Made by a program: the position numbers and the translations under genes
Shown: positions 55,481 through 64,000 of the stretch, piece after piece
How positions within the stretch are numbered: position 1 is the stretch's first letter
Layout: every line of letters starts with the position of its first letter
NCBI GenBank assembly: GCA_948146395.1
Contig: OX411544.1
Coordinates: 87,939,632 to 88,003,631 of the forward strand
Length of the DNA stretch: 64,000 nt
Origin: Fragum whitleyi
Taxonomy: Eukaryota > Mollusca > Bivalvia > Cardiida > Cardiidae
Direction of reading: 5' to 3'
Notes under the pieces: model-generated
The model's input: the letters and a program-made list of their open reading frames with translations, nothing else
Databases searched by the model: none
What the model was told of the DNA's origin: nothing

Positions 55481-55900
55481 GATTGACACTAACACCAGTC
55501 CACAGGCCCGAGGCCTGCGGATTTTAGGGAGGACTGGTAAAAGCTACCATAATGCAAGTCCTTCGGGCCTGTATTTAATGGTCATATTATTTCCAAGGCG
55601 ATCCAGTTTTGAAAAAAATGCCATTCCCATACAATTACTTTATTCCTTCTCCAATAAAATGATTGTGGTAAAAGAAGAAATTGCTTGCCACAAGCAATTT
55701 CGTCTTTAACCACAATGTATAGTCTTTAAAATTTCCCCCCAAATAATTAGCATTGTTTTCATGGAGGACCTGTTACCTTTAGGGGGGGGGGATCTGTAAG
55801 ATACTAACAGGCCCTTCAGGCTGGTAGCATTAAAAGTAAGTGTCGATCCCTGCAAATGACTAGTGTCAAAATGGCTTTTGTCAAATAACGGATAAAAATT
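55481..55900. other. Non-coding spacer with inverted pieces
   Basis: CAGGCCCGAGGCCTG (about 55502-55516) and CAGGCCCTTCAGGCTGG (about 55809-55825) are small palindromes. A G run lies near 55783. No gene recognised. Confidence 0.4.
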
Positions 55901-55902
55901 GG

Positions 55903-55978
55903 TTGAGTCGGGATTCGAACTCGCGGCTCAAGATTGACAGTCAAATGCGTTACCGCTGAGCTAGCCGGGCGAGACCAG
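55903..55978 (-). other. tRNA-like sequence (pseudogene or SINE head)
   Basis: On the minus strand: CTAGCTCAGCGGTAACGC (A box) and GAGTTCGAATCCCGA (B box) with a CTGTCAA anticodon-like loop (GTC) between them. The acceptor and anticodon stems do not pair well, so a functional tRNA is unlikely. A SINE head is more probable, although the usual SINE-1 body does not follow. Confidence 0.55.
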
Positions 55979-55985
55979 TTGCCCG

Positions 55986-56767
55986 TTTTACTAAACATCT
56001 CACGAAAAAAAATATCATAATTCAAAATTACAAATCGTACCTGGTGTTTCCATTCATTGTTAGATTCCGCCTCTGTAGAAGACGATTCCAATGAGATGAA
56101 TTATGGCAGAATTCCATATTTAGCTTTGACTTACACTTACGCAAAAATATCGTTAGATGTTAAGTAAAATAGGTCCAATATCTTTACGAGAACAACTCAA
56201 AAAAGGGGTGCGGGTATATGTAGATAATGCCATTATCAATAACGAATGTTTTTCTTACGAATAAGCATGACCGAAAAAAAATCATGACGAAAGACTTGCC
56301 AAAGTTTGAGTTCAATTACAAAATGTAGCCAGATATTTTTCAAACGGATTCCAAAATGAGTTCTTTTTCAAGACGAAAAGTATTTGCCTCGACTGAACTA
56401 TTTTTCAAGACACTATTTTTGCCTCGACTGAACTATGTTCGTGTTGACCTGTAATCATTTCAACGACTCTTGTAGTGGCCAAGAAAACATTACGTATTTT
56501 GCTGATGTTTTAGATTTGTTACAAGGTTATCTTTTCAACAAAATTGTTTGTGTCTGTCAGAGTAATTGGTTTTGTTACTTCATTTTGACAGCAACCTTCA
56601 GAACTTAACCCTACACTCCTGCCTTGTCCATCCTGTCTGATAAGCCCATTAGGCTGGGCTGTAAAACAAATAAGACAAGCATGAATAATTTCATATCCCT
56701 TTGTACCAGAACAGTTTTCAGTCCCATTTATATTCAAACTTTAGAGAAGCAATAAAATAAACATCTA
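55986..56767. other. Non-coding spacer
   Basis: Nothing recognised beyond a short direct repeat of TTTTGCCTCGACTGAACTAT near 56390 and 56425. Confidence 0.45.
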
Positions 56768-57186
56768 CAATTAACAGCATCGTGAAATTGACAAATCGAA
56801 TGGTTTTGAAATGAAATTGAATGAGTGAGATGAGTAAGTTTTGGTGAAATTAAAGGGAGGTAATCCAATATCGATGATTTTGTTCAGGATGAACAAATTA
56901 AGCGATACTTATTACCTCCCTCTAATAAACTATGCACACACGTTCTATAAAAAGAATCATGTTTCTTCAAGAACCAATCAAATGCTCTTAAGTTAAAACG
57001 CAATTTTTTCTTGCTGTATTATTTTTTGAAGGATGTTGTTGATCTTATCATTTTGGTGATTTTGGGACGTTTTTGAACGGGTTGAGTGAGTGTTTTGAAT
57101 GAATAAATGAATGAATGAAGCGCTGAGTGAGCGATTTAATATGGTTTTGATCAAGATGAATGTCAATTTCACGATTGAACTAACTG
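56768..57186 (-). mobile_element. MITE-1 copy, complete
   Basis: TA then CAATTAACAGCATCGTG; ends ..TTTCACGATTGAACTAACTG before TA. Hairpin core CAATATCGATGATTTTG..CAAATTAAGCGATACT at about 56867-56912. 419 bp. Confidence 0.87.
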
Positions 57187-57279
57187 TATATAGTGTATTA
57201 CACTCCATATTGATTTAATTTTTGTTGTGTCTAGTAAGATAAATGCAGTTTGTTTAAAAGACTAAAATCCGGCGTAGTA

Positions 57280-57358
57280 CAATTAGTTACATCGTCAAAT
57301 TGACTGTCATTCCGATCAAAATCTTTCTACATCGCTCACTCAGCGCTCCATTCATGCA
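57280..57358 (+). mobile_element. MITE-1 left-end fragment
   Basis: CAATTAGTTACATCGTCAAA through CACTCAGCGCTCCATTCATG, then similarity ends at TTCTTCTTCTTT. Confidence 0.65.
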
Positions 57359-58156
57359 TTCTTCTTCTTTATTCTGTCACTAGCTGTAAATATTGCCTGA
57401 TAAAAGGGTGTATGATAAACTTGTTGATATCAGGTAACTTGATCACGTGACAGCTTTATCATGTCACTTGGTCACGTGACCTGCCGGGTCTTCTTTTTGC
57501 GGCTATTAGGTCTGAAAACAGTCCTCTCTAACATTTTTTCTATTGAATCTGAGTGTCTATTTCTAATAAAAACATTTCACTCGATTCTCATATATTTTTA
57601 AAACCAAGTCGCGACCATATCGATGACGTAGGACATGACTGATGACGTAATGTATAAAATTATGATGAAGCTTATCTTGGTGTTTACATTCGACCTCGAA
57701 AACTGTCAGGATTTTAAAACATTTATCTGAATGGATTCAACGCAGATATTATTCGGATGAGGAGGATTTCGGAGATAGTAGCTTTGCATCTGATCTCAAT
57801 CTATGTCCATCCTCTGATTTAGAGCAAGGAAGGCATTCAATTGAGATTTGCTTTTAGCTGCATGACAACAAAACTTCGGAGAAAAAAGGACGTTTGAGAT
57901 TGCGAAAATCACCAGATTAATATCTTCTTAATCATTAAGGTATGAAAGTATTACAGTTTTCTTTTGTTAAATATTTTTCTGCTACAGCATAAGAAATCCT
58001 TTCAATTATCGAGTTCTTAAGCCGTTAGCGATCACCCAAACTCCTCCACCCATTCACCCTTACCATGACGAGGACTCGCCGATATCGAAGTTGTGACTCG
58101 GGATCGGATTGTATTTTCGTAAATAAATAACGATTAGAGTTTAGAAAAAGATTGTA
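57359..58156. other. Non-coding spacer
   Basis: No gene recognised. GATCACGTGAC / GGTCACGTGAC pairs near 57452 and 57470, and two GATGACGTA motifs near 57623 and 57642, are the only visible structure. Confidence 0.4.
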
Positions 58157-58312
58157 ACAGGATAAATAGAATAGATGATAGGTGACTTGAGATGGAAAAG
58201 TTTATCGGACTCGGCTGCGGAATTTATCCGGTTCGCCTCCGGCTCACCAGATAAATTCCTACGCCTTGCCCGATAAACTTTTCCATATCAAGTCACCAAC
58301 CATCTATTCACT
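58157..58312. repeat. Long palindrome (foldback)
   Basis: GGATAAATAGAATAGATGAT.. pairs with ..ATCTATTCACTATTTATC, and GATGGAAAAGTTTATCGG pairs with CCGATAAACTTTTCCAT. Arms of roughly 70 bp with small mismatches meet in a GC-rich centre near 58232. Non-coding; may be a foldback transposon. Confidence 0.7.
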
Positions 58313-58343
58313 ATTTATCTTCCTGCTATTCAAATACAAAATA

Positions 58344-58765
58344 CAGTTAAGAACATTGTGAAATTCACAATGTTGATAATTTTGGAATGGTTGAATAAAT
58401 TCGATGAGTGAATTTTGAGTGAAATTAAAAGGTAGGTAATCTAATATCGCTAATTGTGTACAGGATGAACAAAATGAGCGATATTTTTACCTCCCTTTAA
58501 TAAAATACGTAAACAAGTTCTACAAATAGCTTCATATGTGTTCAAGAACCAACCACACGCTCATAATTTTCATTGAGCCAGCTAAATCGCTTTTTTTCTA
58601 ACTTCATCAATTTTCAATGATGTTCTTGATCTTATCTTATTAGTGACTATAGAGCGTTTTTGAACGGTTTGAGTGAGTGTTTGGAATGAATGAATGCAGC
58701 GCTGAGTATGCGATTTAGAACGGTTCCGATTAAGATAAATGTCAATTTCATGATGTAACTACATG
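58344..58765 (-). mobile_element. MITE-1 copy, complete
   Basis: TA, CAGTTAAGAACATTGTG.. to ..CATGATGTAACTACATG, TA. Hairpin core ATATCGCTAATTGTG..AAAATGAGCGATAT at about 58443-58483. 422 bp. Confidence 0.87.
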
Positions 58766-59002
58766 TAAGTGTAAGCTACGAACAGAATATGTTTGATTTC
58801 ATGGAAGTTTGAAGCTAAAAGAACATACACCCTTAAGCGCTTAAATAGCGTATTTCATATTTTTAGTTTTCAATGATATTACTTGGTGCACATTTAAATA
58901 CGTGTAGACCCTTTAGACATTCTGAACGATTGCTCATTGAGTGTAAAGTAAAGATTCAGATCAGCTTGTATATCAAGGGTCCTTTACTGAGGGTAAAGGT
59001 AC

Positions 59003-59130
59003 AGTTCACGACATCATGGAATTTACAAGTAAATGATTTGAAAATTTTTTAGAATGGATGGGGTGCGTTTTTAATGAAATTAAGGGAAGGTACTAGTAAT
59101 ATGATATGAGTGATTTCGTCTAAGATACAA
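59003..59130 (-). mobile_element. MITE-1 left-half remnant
   Basis: CAGTTCACGACATCATGGAA followed by AAATGATTTG..AGAATGGATGGGGTG and a decayed core; right half absent. Confidence 0.5.
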
Positions 59131-59806
59131 GTATTTATTCAGAAAAATCACATGACATATTGGGTGTCCTCCAATGAAAGATCGTAACAAAGTGAAATTA
59201 AAAATGTAGTATACGTATAACCTTTACAAGTGAAAATCTTGTTTGAGGCTGTAGATTCTAGGTTTGTCATATGTCTTTAGTAAAGCCAGCGAAAAGTAAG
59301 CGTATACACCTTAAGCTTTAAGCATGGAATCGACACACATGTCTTAAATATTATAATATAAAATTATAAAAGAAACAAAAACAACAATTTGTGTTCATCA
59401 TGTTCCTGTTATCGAGTCAGGTTGTTGCCTTTTTAATGAAAGAAAATGAATCAATGCTCGTTAACACAGCATGATGCTTTTCTGAGGAAAGCAAAGGGTC
59501 ATTCTTCAAGCAAAAAGGGGTCATTTGTAAAGTACAGTCAGTACAGAGGCAAATCTGCCTACTCGACCTACACATTAACGTTAGAGTCGTGGCGTTCTTA
59601 TTCCTTTTTTATTATATTTGAAATGCACATCCTTTTGGAAATCTAATGGATCTAGACTGTTTGCCTCCTTTAAAAAGAAATGATAATCAAAATATGTGAC
59701 CCGTCACAAGGATAAGGACCTTCTGGGAACTCCAAGACTGGCCTCAGTCGTTTTTTCAGAAAATGTTTTGTTGTAGTTCTATTACGTGCCTCTTTAATCC
59801 AATTTT
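59131..59806. other. Non-coding spacer
   Basis: No gene, RNA or recurring repeat recognised. Confidence 0.45.
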
Positions 59807-60264
59807 GCCGCCGTGAAAGCGTAGTTGGTATCGCGACGGACTGTTTATGTAGAGGTACCGGGTTCGATTCCCGACTGCCGCACTCATTTTTTTCCGACTT
59901 TTTGTCTCTCACCAAAAATGGGTTGATAATCGTAGACCTATGTGAGATGGTAGCTGGAGGCTAGGAAAGAATGTGGTGGTTGTACTGGTGATAGAAATAC
60001 CAGGAATCCATTGTTAGGTGCTCCAGCCGCCGCGATATAACTGAAATAATGTTGAAAGCGCCGTTAAACTCCATTCAATCAATCAATTGTCTCTCACCAA
60101 TGGGTTGATAATCGTAGACCTATGTGAGATAGCAGCTGGAGGCTAAGAAAGGAAGCGATGGTTGCACTGGTGAGAGAAATACCAGAATCCATTGTTGGGT
60201 GCTCCAGCCGCCGTGATATAACTGAAAAAATGTTGAAAGAGGCGTTAAACTCCAGTCAATCAAA
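59807..60264 (+). mobile_element. SINE-1 copy with duplicated body
   Basis: The tRNA-like head (A box GCGTAGTTGGTATCGCG, B box GGTTCGATTCCCG near 59861) and body with CAATCAATCAA tail (to about 60090) are followed by a second, headless body from GTCTCTCACCAATGGGTTG to AGTCAATCAA (about 60091-60264). Both bodies carry the GGTGCTCCAGCCGCCG landmark. Head with two bodies suggests recombination or tail-to-body template switching. No clear target duplication. Confidence 0.85.
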
Positions 60265-61884
60265 TAATCTAAGTTTATATTAAACAGTAAGAACTAAATT
60301 TATAGTTTTATAATGTCGATCACATTTAGTTCCCTTGTGATAAAAAATAAATAAATAAAACTAAAGAAGAGTCTGTCCGCCAGACTAAGTAACTCTGTAA
60401 AATAGATATCAAAAGAAAAAGGATATGGTCCATCAAATTTCAATCTGAGTTCACTCTTTAAAAAAGTCATGTGTGAATTTAGAGTTATCATTCTATATTC
60501 AGGAAATCAGCTAAGTGTGAAACATTTCGAGGATCGACACTTTACGCATTACCGAGGTGGTCCGTTTCCGTGGGTCCGTTTCCGTCTGACGGGTCACATA
60601 TGTTTTACGAAGCACGCAATTTCTCCATTTCTCCCGAGATGGGTTACATACAATTATATTATATTTTATTGGTTGGCTGGTAAACTTTAATAGTCACAGC
60701 TTTGGCAAAACTATATGTATGACAGCTTACCTTTCTACTGACAAATTAATACTTTGATAATCATATATTTTGCCTAGATTCAAACGGGGAAGGGGGTCAA
60801 GATCCCCGATATCTACCCCCTGGATTCGCCTCAGGAACGTGTTCGTGTTGCGAGAAGAAAAAATATCTTTGCAATATTTATTCTAGTCAAGGGTTATCAG
60901 TACCAATTTGACACAGTTTGGTCTAGCTGTTTGGTTTGTTATATTTCCGGAAAAAATGAGATAAATCTCCCAGAATTATTTCATAACATCCGGGCTTGGC
61001 CGGAACTGACCCGTCATGCTTATTAGTCGGAAAGGCCAATTGTGTGTGCGTAAATAACACGAATTCTTTGATTTTTAAGAGGGGTTGTCTAAATTTTGCT
61101 ATGAGTCAATGAGTTTTAATTTGGAATTCTTTACCAGAATGAACATATATTTTTAGATTGGTTTATTTGACCTGAACATGATCTTTAGGTTAAAATAGCT
61201 TCAATATGGTTGGCTAACATTTTATTTAAGTACAAAATGTCAATAACAGTCGATGTTGTTTACAGATTTTTCTGATGATAATACGTGCAATGTCTAACCG
61301 TATTTCACAAATAAATTAAATAAATCTAAATGACAGAGTCCATTTAAACCAACCTACAGTTATACATAAAATCGTTGATTATCAACATCCACCGCTTTAG
61401 AATTATATTTTTACACACCGAGAAAAAGCTAAAAATAAAATTCGATAAATAGAAATCACAAAAAAAAGAAAAAAAGATGCACGATGGTATCTACTAAACA
61501 TACACAGAAACGTTTGTTCTGCAGTTCTGAAAAAAGATATTAGTCCCCAAAACTTTTCTCCATGAGATAAAAGCATAACAAATCAGCTAATCAAAAAGGT
61601 CGAATTTTTAGACGGGACTAATTTTACACTAATATCAAATTTTGTGATTCTAGATGGTTCCAAATTAACAGAGAATGCGGACGTCAAAATAGAATGACTG
61701 TTATTTGAAAGTGAACAATCCTAGATGGTAGAAAATGTTTTGTGAATAGAAGAAATTGCACTTCGAATACAGTTTGAAAGCGTCACAGTCAAACCAGTTG
61801 CAAAAGTGGATAGCAGAGGATGGAATACATTGCATCTTACTCCCTCTAGAACATGCATGGTAAAATCTGGCATAAGTTATGAAC
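60265..61884. other. Non-coding stretch, nothing recognised
   Basis: 1.6 kb of AT-rich DNA without a credible frame, RNA gene or shared repeat. ACGGGTCACATATGTTTTACG near 60589 and a gggg-rich spot near 60785 have no clear meaning. Confidence 0.45.
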
Positions 61885-62390
61885 ACAATTGCTTGAGCAC
61901 ATGGCGTATTTTTCATAAGTTAGTTAGGCACACAATGGAAATGAGTGTTCGACTCTTTATCGTGCTGTCCTCTAAGGTGGAAAATCACAAACAAAGAACA
62001 ACATAGGGATGAGTGAATTTTCACTGCGTTTATTGGAGGATAGAGTGCAATTGCTTTAGCACATGGCGTATTTTCACTACTTTTATTATAGTTTATAGTG
62101 CAACTGCCATAGCACATGGCAAAAAATCGCCCGTAGGGCGTCATATTTAAGCCATGTGTTTTGGAAATGGAAATGAGTGTTCGTCTCTTTATCGAGTTGT
62201 CCTCTAAGGTGGAAAATCACAAACAAAAGACGAAATAGGGATGAGTGAATTTTCACTGCGTTTATTGGAGTAAAAAGTGCAATTGCTTTAGCACATGGCG
62301 TATTTAAAGTATATAGTGCAACTGCCTAAGCACATAGCAAATATCGCCCGTAGGGCGTCATATTAAAGCATTATGTTTTGGCAATAGAAT
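61885..62390. repeat. Local tandem repeat, about 230-bp unit
   Basis: GGAAATGAGTGTTCG(A/T)CTCTTTATCG..GTCCTCTAAGGTGGAAAATCAC begins at about 61937 and again at about 62167, with a partial unit upstream (61885). The motif TTGC(T/C)..AGCACATGGCG occurs five times in all, and a small palindrome CGCCCGTAGGGCG closes each full unit (about 62129 and 62345). The short frames across it are artefacts. Confidence 0.75.
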
Positions 62391-63150
62391 TTTATTTTCC
62401 AAAAATGGAATGAAAATATAATTGGCCCCCACAATTGCAATCCTTTAGATTTAAGAAACAATTAAAATATTAGGTCAAATTATAAAGGTTCAAGTCTACT
62501 TTCTGCGCGTAGTATGATCAACACATCATCTATTTTTAGATCGCATAATAAACGTGCAATGTTCTTTCGCTATCGAAGTTTGCTGGCATACAATTTACAA
62601 ATTGTAGACATTTCTGGAGGATTTTATCATCAGAAAATTACTTCTGCTAAGTACCTCTACACTACTCCATTTTACAACGAAATCAGCTTGATCGACCAAG
62701 CTTGAGAGCGTTGCTTGATGTTCTTCGTCGACTCGATGTAAACGGCGATTCAAAATATGAGCTACATGCTTGTTATAAAAATATCTTTGAAAGTATTTCA
62801 CTTTTTAAATTTTCGAATAGCGATGAATGGTTATGGAACGGAAACGAGGGATTTTCGAGTTCCTACATCACTTGACTAGCAGATCGATCGTCGGGGAGGT
62901 TCCAGAAATAAAGTGCAACGGATTTCCCCACGTGATGCGATTTAAACTAATCAAAATTCTTTATTTCATTGGATTTCAATTATTATTTGAATATAAGCAA
63001 CAAAAGACACACATGAATATCAATGAATTGATTAAATGATACTCTTCTATAATATTTCAAGTCCCTGAACGTTAGACCTAAAGACAATTCGGTAATTTCG
63101 ATAGAATCACATAAACCAGGATGAAACTGATCCCTCAAGCAAAACATAAC
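62391..63150. other. Non-coding stretch, nothing recognised
   Basis: Short frames on both strands (for example 62514-62705) lack domain signals. No repeat recognised. Confidence 0.45.
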
Positions 63151-63152
63151 TA

Positions 63153-63510
63153 CAGTTAATAACATAGTGAATTTGACATTCGCCTCAATCAAAACCATTC
63201 TAAATCGCTCACCCAGCGCTCCATTTGTTCATTCCAAACACTCACTCAAACCATTTAATAACGCCCAAACCCATTGAAAAATATAGAATCAACAACGTAA
63301 TTCAAAATAAATGTGGAAAGAACAAAAATAGCGATTTCACTGACATTATTCAAATTTAAACGTCTAATAGGTTCTTGAAGAAATAGGAAGCTATCTATAT
63401 ATGCAAATTTTATTTAAAGGGAGGTAATCAATAACGTTTATTTTGTTCATCCTGAACAAAGTTTGCGATATAGGATTACCTCCCATTAAATTCACTCAAA
63501 ACTCGCTCTT
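63153..63510 (+). mobile_element. MITE-1 copy, right end replaced (chimera 2)
   Basis: TA then CAGTTAATAACATAGTG; arms and core (AATAACGTTTATTTTG..CAAAGTTTGCGATATAGG, about 63427-63475) preserved to ACTCGCTC, then TTTTATTATTTTTTG and the R4 flank. Compared with chimera 1 it lacks about 10 bp (TACACACTCA) at the junction. Confidence 0.8.
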
Positions 63511-63860
63511 TTATTATTTTTTGTTTTACCAACAAACCCAAACATTTTGCCTATTATATGTAGATTACATAAGTTGAACAGGGAGAGAAAGAAGAAGAAG
63601 AGGTTGACAGATGGGTCAATGTTTCGTTCTGTATCTTTTTGTCATTATTCACCAATAGTGAATAACTGAATAAGCTTGATCTTACATCCGTCACCGTTTC
63701 ACAGTACATGGTATTTTAGATGTTGCGACGGAAATAAATTACATGCAGCAGCAGAAAGATAAAAAAAAAACGTGTATCGAGTATAACATGTACAGCCTCA
63801 AAGACCTCTAACGTGAACATGTGTAGCAGATTACGTCTTATATATAGCGTCGTTAAAGTA
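63511..63860 (-). repeat. Shared flank R4, copy 2
   Basis: Collinear with 52376-52726, up to TATATATAGCGTCGTTAAA. Confidence 0.65.
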
Positions 63861-64000
63861 AGTGAGTAAATAGTGTATTATAGTGACATGTGTATACATT
63901 TTAACATACAAATACAAAAATAGATAGCAAATAAAACACCCAGCCCGATAGGGCATATATGTCACCTTTTCAATGAAATATCTAAGTTCAAGTAAAATTT
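63861..64000. other. Non-coding end of window
   Basis: No feature recognised. Confidence 0.4.

Noticed and set aside
55903..55978. Functional tRNA with GTC anticodon
   Set aside because: Acceptor and anticodon stems do not pair adequately; treated as a tRNA-like remnant.

Overview
This 64-kb window looks like animal nuclear DNA from a marine invertebrate, most likely a bivalve mollusc. It is AT-rich, has no operon-like coding and no recognisable host gene, and is packed with tRNA-derived SINEs, CR1/jockey-type LINEs, Helentron-like tandem-repeat elements, TA-inserting MITEs and a Gmr1-type LTR retrotransposon. The organism is an inference from repeat types; nothing in the window proves it. 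Almost every supported feature is a mobile element or the remains of one, so this reads as a nested transposon graveyard with one young LTR-element array.

Layout. 1-830: one reverse SINE in otherwise featureless DNA. 831-10381: copy A of a diverged segmental duplication, full of one MITE family (here MITE-1: about 430 bp, TA target duplications, terminal repeats CAGTTA..ACATCGTGAAATTGACA, an internal hairpin), with a Helentron-like element at 1734-3151. 10700-17672: an old LINE split by a second LINE (11239-17079). 17673-18252: a dispersed repeat and an ATT microsatellite. 18332-32305: copy B of the duplication, carrying extra insertions: a MITE-1 copy split by a second Helentron-like element (22988-31139), which contains a CR1-like LINE (23649-31060), which in turn contains a 1.8-kb inverted-repeat element (27245-29053); then a Tc1-like MITE (31536-32116). 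32316-44470: two Ty3/gypsy-class elements in tandem sharing the middle LTR. 44471-64000: MITE-1 copies, SINEs, a pogo-like MITE, foldback elements and local duplications between stretches with nothing recognisable.

The most notable system is the LTR-element array. Its pol has the order protease-integrase-reverse transcriptase-RNase H, the reverse of normal Ty3/gypsy and characteristic of Gmr1-like elements. gag and pol lie in the same frame, separated by a single UAG in both copies, which suggests stop-codon readthrough. The primer-binding site matches the 3' end of tRNA-Pro. The pair is flanked by one ATAC target duplication and each copy carries one different disabling lesion in integrase.

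The segmental duplication supplies paralogous empty sites. These show directly that MITE-1 duplicates TA, and that the Helentron-like elements insert between T residues without target duplication. Because all work was by eye, copy boundaries of degraded repeats are approximate and family names rest on motifs, not database searches.
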